From contig JAFSGB010000021.1 in assembly GCA_017434895.1 (NCBI GenBank), forward strand, positions 1-52,064: 52,064 nucleotides of DNA, read 5' to 3'. The notes under the pieces are model-generated. The model did not search any database. It was not told the DNA's origin and saw only the letters and a program-made list of their open reading frames with translations. Position numbers and translations under genes: made by a program. The number at the start of each line of letters is the position of its first letter. Position 1 is the first letter of the stretch. This DNA comes from Clostridia bacterium (GTDB lineage: Bacteria; Bacillota; Clostridia; Oscillospirales; Acutalibacteraceae). Positions 17,480 to 26,541 of this stretch are shown here, in pieces.

Positions 17480-18955
17480 ATGAATAAAAAAATGGTTTTT
17501 TATATGCTTGGAAAGATAGTGCAGCTTGAGGCGGCGCTAATGGTACCCTCGCTTATTTGCGCTTGTTTGTATAAAGAAAACCGCATTGTACTTTCCTTTG
17601 CAGTGACTATTGCCATTGCATTAATAATGGGATTTGTTCTAAGTGCTCTCGGTAAAACAAAAAATAAAGAAATTTACGCCAAAGAGGGCTTTGTAATTGT
17701 TGCGCTTGCTTGGATTGGTATGTCGGCGGTGGGCGCCGTACCATTTGTAATAAGCGGTGAAATTCCAAGCTTTTTGGATGCTTTTTTTGAGACTGTCAGT
17801 GGGTTTACTACCACTGGCTCCTCAATTTTAACCGATATTGAGGCTATGTCCAAGGGGCTTCTTTTTTGGCGAAGCTTTACCCACTGGGTAGGTGGCATGG
17901 GTGTTTTGGTGCTTGTAATGGCAATTTTACCGTCAGAGTCCGGTCGCACCATTCATATTATCCGTGCGGAAATGCCAGGTCCGGTTATCGGTAAACTTGT
18001 ACCTAAGGTCAAGAGTACTTCGAGAATACTCTATTTAATTTACATTTTCCTAAGTGCCGTACAGGTAATATTTTTACTTTGCGGAAATATGAGCTTGTTT
18101 GACAGTCTTGTTCATACTTTCGGTACTGCGGGTACCGGTGGCTTTGGCGTAAGAGCTGACAGTATTGGTGGCTATAGTCCTTATATTCAGTGGGTTATAA
18201 CTATATTTATGCTGATTTTCGGGGTCAATTTTAATATTTACTACTTTATTTTGGCAAAAAAATTTAAGTCAGTGCTAAAAAGTGAGGAGCTTCTGGTTTA
18301 CATTTCGATTATTGTTGTATCCTCTGGTGTTATTGCAATTGATATTTTTAATAATATAGCCGAAATGAATGTCCTTTCTGACAGTATTCGCCACGCAACA
18401 TTTCAGGCGGCTTCAATTGTAACTACTACGGGCTATGTAACGGTGGATTACAACTTATGGCCAGGACTCTCTAAAACGATTATAACAATCCTACTGTTTA
18501 TAGGCGCTTGTGCCGGCTCAACGGCTGGTGGATTTAAAGTTTCCAGAGTCATAATGATTTTTAAATCCATTAAAGCAAATTTAAAGCATTCCCTACATTC
18601 CCGTTCGGTTGAAGTGGTAAGGGTTGAGGGTAAAAGTCTTGACAGCGAAACCGTTTCGAGTGTTAAGAGTTATTTGGCAATTTATATATTTTGCTTTGTT
18701 ATAATTTTAGCGCTTATAAGTTTTAACGGATACGATGTAGAAACCAATTTTACTGCGGCGGCAACCTGCTTTAATAATGTTGGACCCGGACTCGGTATGA
18801 TAGGTCCCGCAGGTAGCTTTCAGGAATTTTCTAACTTCTCTAAATTAGTGCTTTCTGCCGCAATGTTGCTTGGTAGGCTTGAGATTTATCCCATGCTACT
18901 TCTTTTCTCACCATCGGTTTGGATTAAAAGAAAGGCAAAAGTAAAGGCTAAATAA
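17480..18955 (+). CDS. trkH: Trk potassium uptake channel subunit TrkH
   Basis: The 491-residue polytopic membrane protein has the four pore-loop selectivity segments of the Trk/Ktr family: SGFTTTGSS, GTGGFGVR, TTTGYVTVDY and NNVGPGLGMIGP. It carries K+ inward with TrkA as cytoplasmic partner. It ends exactly one base before the next gene's ATG, so the lipoprotein below is likely in the same transcript. Confidence 0.94.
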   Translation: MNKKMVFYMLGKIVQLEAALMVPSLICACLYKENRIVLSFAVTIAIALIMGFVLSALGKTKNKEIYAKEGFVIVALAWIGMSAVGAVPFVISGEIPSFLDAFFETVSGFTTTGSSILTDIEAMSKGLLFWRSFTHWVGGMGVLVLVMAILPSESGRTIHIIRAEMPGPVIGKLVPKVKSTSRILYLIYIFLSAVQVIFLLCGNMSLFDSLVHTFGTAGTGGFGVRADSIGGYSPYIQWVITIFMLIFGVNFNIYYFILAKKFKSVLKSEELLVYISIIVVSSGVIAIDIFNNIAEMNVLSDSIRHATFQAASIVTTTGYVTVDYNLWPGLSKTIITILLFIGACAGSTAGGFKVSRVIMIFKSIKANLKHSLHSRSVEVVRVEGKSLDSETVSSVKSYLAIYIFCFVIILALISFNGYDVETNFTAAATCFNNVGPGLGMIGPAGSFQEFSNFSKLVLSAAMLLGRLEIYPMLLLFSPSVWIKRKAKVKAK

Positions 18956-20596
18956 ATGAAATTTAAAAGAACCATAACAGCTGTTTTATGTTTTGCTGTG
19001 ACATTTTCCGTAATTTGCGGCTGCCAAAGCAAAGAAAAACCTCGAAAAAACAGTCAAAGTTCACAATCTTCTTCAATAACTGAATCGGCAGTCACAACCG
19101 GTGTCGCTACCGACCCCCAAGGCGGAGAAACGGGAAGACCTTTAGGTGAGACTGTGAATATTGAAGATATAACCCCTAAAAAAGGCGTGCAAAACGGTAT
19201 AGACGTTTCCAAGTGGCAAGGGAAAATCGACTGGAACAAGATTAAAAGCCAAGGGATAGATTTTGCTATTATAAGGGTAGGTTACAGGGGAGAAAACGGC
19301 AATATTTATAAAGACGAATATGCCGATTATAACATTCAACAGGCCGATAAAGCAGGAGTTTTGGTGGGAGTGTATTTTTTCTCTACGGCTATAAATACTT
19401 CAGAAGCTAAAACGGAGGCCGAGTGGGTTAATGAAAACATTAAGAATTATCCCATTTCACTTCCTGTTGCTTATGACTGCGAAGGATTTGCAAAGACCAA
19501 TAGCAGAATGTATAGTTTGAGCGCTAAAGAAAAAACTGATAATGCCTTGGCTTTTATAAACACGATAAAAAAATTAGGGTATGAGCCTATGTTTTATGCT
19601 TCGAAAAGCGATTTGATTAGCGCATTTGAAACTCAAAGAATAGAAAATGTCGCAAAAATATGGATAGCGCATTTTGACGGAAAAATTTATCCCGAAGCGC
19701 AAAATCCACAGTACAGCGGTAAATATACAATGTGGCAATACACCAACAAGGGTGTGGTTTCAGGGATTGACACGGATGTTGATTTGGTAGTTTCTTATGA
19801 GCAGTTTTCCAAAAAAACTCCTATTGAAAACGGTGAGGTTACGGAAGCGCAGGTGCCTAAGCCTGTTGATAATATTTATAAAGCCGTGAATGACCGAGTT
19901 ACAGCGAAATATGAGGTGAATTTGCGTGAAAACGCGACTTCTAACTCTGCGCAGGTGGGTGTTTTAAAAGCGGGCGAATATTTAGAAAGAATAGCTATAG
20001 GAAGTAACGGTTGGTCGAAGCTGTTATTTGGAGGGAAAACCGTATTTGCTGTTTCGAGTTATCTCACTAACGAAGAAAATTATCAAGAACCGCAAGAAAG
20101 TTCTCAGACCGCTTCCGTAAATGATGGATATACCATCACAAATGATAAGGTAACGCCTAAAAATTCTGTAAACCTAAGGCGTGAGCCCACAACGAATTCC
20201 GAAGCTGTTGTGGAAATTTCCAACGGAACTGTGTTAGAGCGAGTGGCTAAAAATAACGACAACGGTTGGTCTAAAATTTCTTATAACCGCGAAATTTTAT
20301 ATGCGGTAAGCCAATATCTTACTACCGACCTTAATTATAAACCGTATAATTCAGAGCCGCCCTCCGACCAAAGCGGTGAAATGTTTTTCCACAAGACTGC
20401 AGATAAAGTTACAGCAAAGACTGAAACTAATTTGCGCTCTAATCCCGCAGGCGGAGAGGACTCTCAGGTTGTATATCTTCTCAAAAACGGGGAAATTGTT
20501 GAGAGAACAGGATATAGTGACCGTGGTTGGTCTAGGGTGATTTGGCAAGGACAAATCCTTTATGCTGTTACAAGTTATTTAGAGATTACTCCTTGA
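18956..20596 (+). CDS. Lipoprotein with GH25 muramidase domain and three SH3b repeats
   Basis: A signal peptide ends in I-C-G-C, with C23 the likely lipidated cysteine. A Ser/Thr-rich linker leads to a GH25 domain (about residues 78-275) with GIDVSKWQGKIDW at 81-93 and AYDCEG at 172-177, which supplies the family's catalytic acids. Three bacterial SH3-like repeats follow (about 303-372, 390-455, 478-546), each beginning D-K/R-V-T-x-K and holding NLR and GWS. It should cut or bind peptidoglycan outside the membrane. It starts directly at the trkH stop; an operon of K+ uptake with a wall hydrolase is unusual and may be only positional. Confidence 0.88.
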   Translation: MKFKRTITAVLCFAVTFSVICGCQSKEKPRKNSQSSQSSSITESAVTTGVATDPQGGETGRPLGETVNIEDITPKKGVQNGIDVSKWQGKIDWNKIKSQGIDFAIIRVGYRGENGNIYKDEYADYNIQQADKAGVLVGVYFFSTAINTSEAKTEAEWVNENIKNYPISLPVAYDCEGFAKTNSRMYSLSAKEKTDNALAFINTIKKLGYEPMFYASKSDLISAFETQRIENVAKIWIAHFDGKIYPEAQNPQYSGKYTMWQYTNKGVVSGIDTDVDLVVSYEQFSKKTPIENGEVTEAQVPKPVDNIYKAVNDRVTAKYEVNLRENATSNSAQVGVLKAGEYLERIAIGSNGWSKLLFGGKTVFAVSSYLTNEENYQEPQESSQTASVNDGYTITNDKVTPKNSVNLRREPTTNSEAVVEISNGTVLERVAKNNDNGWSKISYNREILYAVSQYLTTDLNYKPYNSEPPSDQSGEMFFHKTADKVTAKTETNLRSNPAGGEDSQVVYLLKNGEIVERTGYSDRGWSRVIWQGQILYAVTSYLEITP

Positions 20597-20621
20597 AAAT
20601 AGTATTCAAATATTATATAAT
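20593..20621 (+). promoter_or_regulatory. Sigma-A promoter of the yhaM-rqcH group
   Basis: TTGAAA (20593-20598), 17-base spacer, TATAAT (20616-20621). It overlaps the end of the GH25 gene and lies 27 bases before the yhaM ATG. It likely drives 20648-24942. Confidence 0.8.
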
Positions 20622-20647
20622 TTAAAAAAAGTAAAGGAATTTGAGAT

Positions 20648-21619
20648 ATGAATTTTACTCCTTTAGACAATAATGGACTTGTTGAAGGCTTTTGCATTAT
20701 AAAAAGCGTCGATGTTAAAACCTCTACCAGAGGGGATAGCTATCTTGATATGATGCTTTCCGATAAGGATGGGGAAATTAATGCCAAGCTTTGGCGTTAC
20801 GACAGGCAAATTCACGGGGAGTATTCTGCCAACGAGTTAGTCAAGGTCAGGGGTCAAATTTCACCTTATAACGGTGCAGACCAGCTTAAAATCGACAAAA
20901 TTCGCCCTACTATGATTAGTGACGGTGTTGACCCTGCCGATTTTGTCAAGACCGCGCTTTATTCGGGTGAGGAAATGTTTTCTGAGCTTTATTCTTTAGC
21001 AGAAGGCTTCAAGGATGAGGATTTAAGGAAAATAGTATGCGCTATTTTGGAGGATAACCGTCTAAAGCTTCTTTACTGGCCAGCCGCCTTTAAGCTTCAC
21101 CACGCAGTTCGGGGCGGACTTATGCTTCACACCCTCTCAATCGTGCGTTTGGCTCAAGGTGTTTGCAAGATTTATCCCTTTGTGGACGAGGAGCTTTTAA
21201 TCGCGGGCGCTATCTTGCATGATATTGCAAAGCTCTCGGAGTTCGAGGTTGCCGATACAGGCATTGCAACAGGCTATTCGGTGGAGGGCAATCTTTTAGG
21301 ACATTTGGCAATGGGCGCTAATGTAATTGACCGCTATGCCAAGGATTTGGGAATTGAAAGCAATGTTCCGCTGTTACTTCAGCATATTTGTCTTTCTCAC
21401 CACGGTGAGCCGGAGTTTGGCGCTGCTGTGAGACCTATGTTTATTGAGGCGGAGTTGTTAAGCGAGCTTGACCTTATGGATTCTCGCATTTATGAAATGA
21501 AGGAAGCGGTGGAGTCTACTGCTGAGGGCGATTTTTCCGGCAGAATTTGGGCAATGGATAACCGCAAGCTTTTTAACCACGCAAGAACAGATTTGAAAAA
21601 AGAAACTAAACTTTTTTAA
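20648..21619 (+). CDS. yhaM: YhaM-like 3'-5' exoribonuclease (OB-fold plus HD domain)
   Basis: The 323-residue protein has an N-terminal OB-fold nucleic acid binding part (about residues 15-90) and a C-terminal HD phosphohydrolase with GGLMLHTLSIVRLAQ and AGAILHDIAKLSEF, then HHGEPEFGA. This OB-HD order and length match YhaM, a Mn-dependent 3'-5' exoribonuclease of Firmicutes. Ribosome binding is AAAGGAAT. Its substrate RNAs are not inferable. Confidence 0.9.
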   Translation: MNFTPLDNNGLVEGFCIIKSVDVKTSTRGDSYLDMMLSDKDGEINAKLWRYDRQIHGEYSANELVKVRGQISPYNGADQLKIDKIRPTMISDGVDPADFVKTALYSGEEMFSELYSLAEGFKDEDLRKIVCAILEDNRLKLLYWPAAFKLHHAVRGGLMLHTLSIVRLAQGVCKIYPFVDEELLIAGAILHDIAKLSEFEVADTGIATGYSVEGNLLGHLAMGANVIDRYAKDLGIESNVPLLLQHICLSHHGEPEFGAAVRPMFIEAELLSELDLMDSRIYEMKEAVESTAEGDFSGRIWAMDNRKLFNHARTDLKKETKLF

Positions 21620-21630
21620 GGAGAATAATT

Positions 21631-21831
21631 ATGAAAATTACTAAGGATATGCTAATCGGCGATGTTTTGGATATTGATACCGGCTGTGCTGAATATTTTT
21701 TTGAAATAGGTATGCACTGCCTGGGTTGTCCCGCATCAAGAGGAGAAAGCATTGAGCAGGCCTGTCAGGTTCACGGCACCGACTGTGATGCTTTAATTGA
21801 GAAATTAAATAAGTATTTTGAAAACAAATAA
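21631..21831 (+). CDS. DUF1858 domain protein
   Basis: The 66-residue protein is a stand-alone DUF1858 domain: it begins KITKDMLIGDVLDID, then GCAEYFFEIGMHCLGCPASRGESIEQAC, with five cysteines counting GCA, HC, GC, AC and DC. In other proteins this domain is fused to hybrid-cluster or ScdA-type proteins and helps with redox or iron-sulfur repair; a free-standing role is unknown. It has a strong AAGGAG site and its stop shares one base with the trmK start. Confidence 0.85.
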   Translation: MKITKDMLIGDVLDIDTGCAEYFFEIGMHCLGCPASRGESIEQACQVHGTDCDALIEKLNKYFENK

Positions 21832-22514
21832 TGGAAAACTTGAGTCTTAGACTTAGCACTATTGCCGAGTCGGTGCCGCAAAACGCCCTTGTTTGCGACG
21901 TTGGTACCGACCACGGCTTTTTGCCTATTTACCTCAAAAAAACGGGTAGGGCAAGGGGTGTTATTGCCACTGATATTAACGAAAAGCCTCTAAAAAAAGC
22001 CGAAGAAAATATCAAAGCCTCAGGCGTTCGGGGAATTTCTCTTCGTCTTTGTGACGGGCTTTCGGCTCTTAGCAAGGACGAGTGTGATACTGTTATTATT
22101 GCCGGCATCGGCGGTGAGGTTATTTCGGGAATACTGGAGCGTGGCAGTGAAATTGTAAGGAAAAAGGATGTTACAATTATTTTACAGCCTACCACTTCAC
22201 CCGAATTTTTGCGAAAATGTCTATACGATAACGGCTTTGAAATAAAAAAAGAAACCCCGATCGAGGAAAATGGCAAGCTTTATTCTGTAATGGTTTGTGT
22301 TTTTACGGGAAAGGCGCAAGAAAAACCTAATTGGTTTTACTTTTCGGGGCTTGTTAACGCTGACAGTAAGGTGGGCAAACGATACATTGAAAAGCAAAAA
22401 AACCGAGCCCTAAAATGTGTTAAGGCTCTTAAAAATATTGAAGCAAAGCAAAACGAATATTTATATTATAAGGAAATTTATGAAGGCCTATGGCATTTGA
22501 CGGAGCATTTTTAA
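21831..22514 (+). CDS. trmK: tRNA (adenine(22)-N(1))-methyltransferase TrmK
   Basis: The 227-residue Rossmann methyltransferase has the SAM motif VCDVGTDHGFLPIYL and, further on, DTVIIAGIGGEVISGIL and IILQPTTSPEFLRKCL, the pattern of the YqfN/TrmK family. It methylates N1 of A22 in tRNA. It overlaps DUF1858 by one base and rqcH by 25 bases, so translation is coupled on both sides. Confidence 0.9.
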   Translation: MENLSLRLSTIAESVPQNALVCDVGTDHGFLPIYLKKTGRARGVIATDINEKPLKKAEENIKASGVRGISLRLCDGLSALSKDECDTVIIAGIGGEVISGILERGSEIVRKKDVTIILQPTTSPEFLRKCLYDNGFEIKKETPIEENGKLYSVMVCVFTGKAQEKPNWFYFSGLVNADSKVGKRYIEKQKNRALKCVKALKNIEAKQNEYLYYKEIYEGLWHLTEHF

Positions 22515-24151
22515 GTAAAGTCTTGGCGGAAATTTCCACTGCCAAGGACTCCCATATTGATAAAATATACCAACCGTCCCGTGACGAGTTGGTTTTTCTG
22601 CTTCGTAAGAAGGGCTTTGCAAAACGCCTTTACATAAATGTGAAATCGGGAGCTTCTAGGATTCATTTTACCGAGGAAAGACACGAAAACCCACAAGTTC
22701 CTCCTAATTTTTGTATGCTTATACGGAAATACATTTCTTCTGCAAGGCTGGTGTCGGTAAGCCAACCCTCATTGGAAAGGGTGGCGGAGCTTAATTTCAG
22801 CGCCGCTAACGAAATGGGTGACACCGAAAATTACCGCCTTGTTTGTGAGCTAATCGGTGGCAAGGCAAATGTTATTTTAGTCCGTGAAAACGGCAAGATT
22901 GTAGACGCCTTAAAGCACAGTGATGTGGAGACTGCAAAGCGTTTAATTCTGCCTAACGCAATCTACGAGTACCCCGAAAAAGAGGAAAAACTGAACCCCT
23001 TGACCGCCAAGCCTGTTTTAGAAAAGCGAGAGGACTTGGCAAAGAAGCTTCTTAGTCAAATTGAGGGCTTTTCTCCCCTTGTTTGCAGAGAAATTGAATA
23101 CAAGGCAGAGCAAATGGGATTGGAAAACGCATATAATTATGTTTTGGGAAACCTAAAGGGTGAGGGTGATTTTTGTTTAATCACAAAGCCCGACGGTGAG
23201 CATTTTGAATATTCCTTTACCGACATTTCTCAATACGGGAGTGGTTTTGGCAAGAAAAAATTTGAAAGTCCCAGTGCCTTGCTTGACGAATTTTATCTTC
23301 AAAAGGAAAAGGATGCCCGTATTAATGCCGCCGCTCACGATATTATAAGGCTTGTTAAAAATCTTAAGAGCCGCACCGAAAGGAAACTTTCTGTACGGCT
23401 GGGCGAGCTTAAAAAATGTGAAAACCGCGAGACTCTCAGAATTTACGGCGAGCTTATTAAGGCTAATCTTTACAAACTAAAGTCGGGTGACAGTGAGGCT
23501 GTGGTGGAAAACTACTACGACGAAAATCTTTCGGTTATTAAAATTCCTTTAAATCCCGCGTTGTCTCCCTCCAAAAATGCGGATATGTACTTTAAGGAAT
23601 ACAAAAAGACCTACACCGCCGCCGAAACTTTATCTAGGCTTACAAAGGAGGACGAGGTGGAAATCAAATACTTTGAGTCGGTGCTTGAAAGCATTGAACG
23701 GTGTGAAAGTGTGGCTGAAATTAGCGAAATCCGTGAGGAATTAAGGCTTGGCGGTTATATAAAGCGCGCTCCCCAAAAGGGAAGTCGCAAGGCACAGGCT
23801 TCTAAAATTAAGGAATATATTTCAAAGGAGGGCTATAGAGTTTTGGTGGGTAAAAATAATACCCAAAACGACTATTTAACTACCAAGCTTGCCCGTAAAA
23901 ACGACTTGTGGTTTCATACTAAGGATATTCACGGCTCTCACGTTATTGTAATGTGCGGCGGCGAGAAGGTGAGCGATGAAACTATTCTTTTTGCCGCCGC
24001 CCTCGCGGCCGCAAACTCAAAGGCAAAAAATTCAACTCAGGTGCCTGTGGATTACACCCCTGTTAAATTTGTAAAAAAACCCCGCGGTGCCAAAATGGGA
24101 ATGGTGATTTACACCACCAACAAAACTGTTTTTGTTACTCCCGAAAGGTAG
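22490..24151 (+). CDS. rqcH: Rqc2 homologue RqcH (NFACT family)
   Basis: The 553-residue protein has the NFACT-N domain (MAFDGAFLSKVLAEI), a long helical coiled-coil middle (about 270-430), and the NFACT-R domain with NDYLTTKLARKNDLWFHTKD and GSHVIV. In Bacillus, RqcH binds stalled 50S subunits and recruits tRNA-Ala to add alanine tails that mark the nascent chain for decay. Older annotations call it fibronectin-binding protein. Start overlaps trmK, with GAAGG upstream. Confidence 0.93.
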   Translation: MAFDGAFLSKVLAEISTAKDSHIDKIYQPSRDELVFLLRKKGFAKRLYINVKSGASRIHFTEERHENPQVPPNFCMLIRKYISSARLVSVSQPSLERVAELNFSAANEMGDTENYRLVCELIGGKANVILVRENGKIVDALKHSDVETAKRLILPNAIYEYPEKEEKLNPLTAKPVLEKREDLAKKLLSQIEGFSPLVCREIEYKAEQMGLENAYNYVLGNLKGEGDFCLITKPDGEHFEYSFTDISQYGSGFGKKKFESPSALLDEFYLQKEKDARINAAAHDIIRLVKNLKSRTERKLSVRLGELKKCENRETLRIYGELIKANLYKLKSGDSEAVVENYYDENLSVIKIPLNPALSPSKNADMYFKEYKKTYTAAETLSRLTKEDEVEIKYFESVLESIERCESVAEISEIREELRLGGYIKRAPQKGSRKAQASKIKEYISKEGYRVLVGKNNTQNDYLTTKLARKNDLWFHTKDIHGSHVIVMCGGEKVSDETILFAAALAAANSKAKNSTQVPVDYTPVKFVKKPRGAKMGMVIYTTNKTVFVTPER

Positions 24152-24159
24152 GAAAAAGT

Positions 24160-24942
24160 ATGAATTTAGGAATTTCTACTGCCAGTCTTTATCCGCTAGA
24201 AACCGAGCTTGCTTTAGAAGAAATAGGCAGGGCGGGAATAAAAAATACCGAGATTTTCTTTAACTGTGAAAGTGAGCTTAAGGACAGCTTTATTGATATT
24301 TTACTTGAAACCAAGGAAAAATACGGTATGAATATCACTGCCGTTCACCCGACAATGTCCCTAGCTGAGTCTTTTATGATATTTTCGGCTTATGAACGCC
24401 GCTTTTACGAATCGCTAAAAATATTTAGCCGTTATTCCGAAATTGCAAAGGCTTTGGGTGCAAAATATATAATTCTGCACGGTGGTAAGCCTAACGGGGT
24501 ATTAAATGATGAGGAATACTGTCGGCGTTATATGGCGCTTAAGAATGAAACCCGTCAAAATGGCATTACTGTGCTTCAAGAAAATGTAGTGCACTACCGT
24601 TCGGGGGACGTGGAATTTTTACGCAGTATGAGGGAAATTTTAGGTGACGAGGCAGAATTTTGCTTTGATATAAAGCAGTGTATCCGTTGCGGTTATTTAC
24701 CCTTTGAGCTGATAGATGAATTTTATGACAACATAAAGCATTTTCACATAAGCGACCATTCAACCGCAGGGGATTGTCTGTTGCCTTTAAACGGGAAATT
24801 CGATTTTAAGGGTTTTTTTGAATATCTTAATAAAAAAGGATATAAAGGCTCGCTTATGACCGAGGTTTATCACTTTTCTTATGAAAATTACAGTGATATA
24901 TTTCACGCCTACAATAAATTGTGTACACTTTGTGAGAAATAA
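24160..24942 (+). CDS. Sugar phosphate isomerase/epimerase-like TIM-barrel protein
   Basis: The 260-residue protein fits the AP-endonuclease-2/xylose-isomerase barrel: an N-terminal MNLGISTASLYPLE strand, IILHGGKPNG, TVLQENVVHY, EFCFDIKQC, KHFHISDHS and LMTEVYHF supply the scattered His/Glu/Asp metal ligands. The substrate cannot be told. It follows rqcH after eight bases and closes the group. Confidence 0.8.
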   Translation: MNLGISTASLYPLETELALEEIGRAGIKNTEIFFNCESELKDSFIDILLETKEKYGMNITAVHPTMSLAESFMIFSAYERRFYESLKIFSRYSEIAKALGAKYIILHGGKPNGVLNDEEYCRRYMALKNETRQNGITVLQENVVHYRSGDVEFLRSMREILGDEAEFCFDIKQCIRCGYLPFELIDEFYDNIKHFHISDHSTAGDCLLPLNGKFDFKGFFEYLNKKGYKGSLMTEVYHFSYENYSDIFHAYNKLCTLCEK

Positions 24943-24955
24943 CAAAAAATAGTGC

Positions 24956-24984
24956 TTGATAATTCTATAGTTTTGTAGTATAAT
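24956..24984 (+). promoter_or_regulatory. Sigma-A promoter of the Wzz/BY-kinase module
   Basis: TTGATA (24956-24961), 17-base spacer, TATAAT (24979-24984). The eight bases before the -10 box, TTTTGTAG, also precede the -10 box of the aminotransferase promoter at 28109. Confidence 0.8.
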
Positions 24985-25035
24985 GTTTTAGCGTGGTGTA
25001 TTGCACCAAAAAGTTTTTTGAAATGAGGATACATA

Positions 25036-25800
25036 GTGAATAATTACAGTTTTACTTACATGCTTAATGTAGCCATTAAACACTGGATTGCTCTGGTTGT
25101 AGCAGCAGTTGTAACCGCTACGGCAGCGTTTTCTTATTTTAATTTTATTGCGGAGCCGAAATACAGTGCAACGGGTTCAGTTGTTGTTACCAACGGTACT
25201 ATTATTGACAGTCAGCAGTATGTTAACAATACTACCAACAACAAAAGTGAAATTGAGAATTCTGACGTACTGGCTTCCCTTAACTTTGCCGATACTGTAA
25301 CAGATATTCTCAAAACCCCCGATATTTACAAGCAACTGGCTGATAAAATTAACGGTGATTACACCTTTGACGAATTAATGGCAAGAACTACCGTTACAAG
25401 AAGAAGCGATACAACCCTTTTTGTTGACATTGAGTTTATTGCTCCGGATAAGAAAGAAGCAGTAGAAATCCTTAATGCATATTTGGAGTTAGCGCCTGAA
25501 TATATCAATAAAATGGTTAAGAATGCTTCATCATCTATTGTTCGCGCAGATAAGTCAAGCTGGGATTATCCCAGTGATATTATAATAATTTTATTCGGCG
25601 GATTAGCCGGCGCCATTGTCACCTATATGATAATATTCTTTATCTATTCCTCAAGCAATGTAATACGCGATGAAGAAAGCTTTAGAGAACACTTTGATAT
25701 CAGCATTATCGGTGTAGTTCCGGATTTTGCCGTAACAAAGAACAACGAAAAGAAATACGGCAGCTACTACGGTACGGGAGGTAACAAAAATGGCAAATAA
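25036..25800 (+). CDS. Wzz-type polysaccharide chain-length/BY-kinase modulator protein
   Basis: The 254-residue protein has two membrane segments (residues 17-35 and 181-204) flanking an extracellular part, the CapA/YveK/Wzd layout. The cytoplasmic tail (205-254) holds EESFREHFDISIIGVVPD, a conserved kinase-contact region, and then an atypical Y-rich end around residues 241-245. It activates the partner kinase and influences polymer length. It starts at GTG 25036 after GAGG and overlaps the kinase gene by 11 bases. Confidence 0.88.
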   Translation: MNNYSFTYMLNVAIKHWIALVVAAVVTATAAFSYFNFIAEPKYSATGSVVVTNGTIIDSQQYVNNTTNNKSEIENSDVLASLNFADTVTDILKTPDIYKQLADKINGDYTFDELMARTTVTRRSDTTLFVDIEFIAPDKKEAVEILNAYLELAPEYINKMVKNASSSIVRADKSSWDYPSDIIIILFGGLAGAIVTYMIIFFIYSSSNVIRDEESFREHFDISIIGVVPDFAVTKNNEKKYGSYYGTGGNKNGK

Positions 25801-26485
25801 AAATGTTAATGCCAATATTGCAACCAAGGCTCCCTTTGCTGTTGTTGAGGCTTACAAAAATATTAGAATCCGTCTTCTTTCTATGTTGGAGGAGTCGGGC
25901 GGTAAGGTTATTGCTTTTACAAGCCCTAACGCTTCCGAGGGTAAATCTACTACAGCCGTTAATATGGCAATTAATTTAGCACAGCTTAATAAAAAGGTTA
26001 TTCTTGTGGATACCGATATTCGCCGAGCAACCGTTCATAAGAAGCTTAAGATTGATAATTTCACAGGATTAAGCGACATCCTCGCAAGAGAGATTACTTT
26101 TGATAATGCGGTTACTAAGTACAACAATTTTTTGGATGTACTAACCAGCGGAAGTATTACAAATAACCCCTCAGACCTAATCGGTTCTACCGATTTTGAC
26201 AAGCTTTTGGAGCAATTGAGACAGGAGTATGATTTTGTTATTATTGATACTCCTCCCGTTAATGTAATTTCCGATTCCTTGTCGGTTTCACAGAAGTGCG
26301 ACGGTGTAATTATTATCACCCGTATCGGAGTTACAACCTATGCCGATGTTAGGGATGCTGTTTCTTCTTTGGAAGATTTGAACATTAATGTTTTAGGTAC
26401 TATTATCAACGGCGCAGGTGGTGCGGGCAGTAGCTACAGTAAGTACGGAAAATACGGTTCTTACAGTAAATACGGTTATCAATAA
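25790..26485 (+). CDS. Bacterial tyrosine kinase (BY-kinase, CpsD/YwqD type)
   Basis: The 231-residue kinase has Walker A NASEGKST (47-54), Walker A' LVDTDIRR (72-79) and Walker B IIDTPP (151-156), preceded by an AYKNIRIRLL activator-contact helix. The C-terminus is a tyrosine cluster with Y216, 219, 222, 225, 228 and 230, the autophosphorylation tail. It autophosphorylates between subunits and phosphorylates sugar dehydrogenases and related targets. The start overlaps the adaptor gene. No glycosyltransferase or flippase gene follows. Confidence 0.92.
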   Translation: MANKNVNANIATKAPFAVVEAYKNIRIRLLSMLEESGGKVIAFTSPNASEGKSTTAVNMAINLAQLNKKVILVDTDIRRATVHKKLKIDNFTGLSDILAREITFDNAVTKYNNFLDVLTSGSITNNPSDLIGSTDFDKLLEQLRQEYDFVIIDTPPVNVISDSLSVSQKCDGVIIITRIGVTTYADVRDAVSSLEDLNINVLGTIINGAGGAGSSYSKYGKYGSYSKYGYQ

Positions 26486-26491
26486 ACTAAC

Positions 26492-26527
26492 TTTCCCATA
26501 ACTATTAATGTTATGGGAAAATTTTTT
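26492..26527 (+). terminator. Terminator between BY-kinase and phosphatase genes
   Basis: TTTCCCATAAC (26492-26502) pairs with GTTATGGGAAA (26510-26520), 7-base loop, then ATTTTTT. It is a good intrinsic terminator inside what looks like one functional module, so the phosphatase may be made at a lower level by read-through. Confidence 0.85.
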
Positions 26528-26541
26528 AAGGCGGTGATTTT

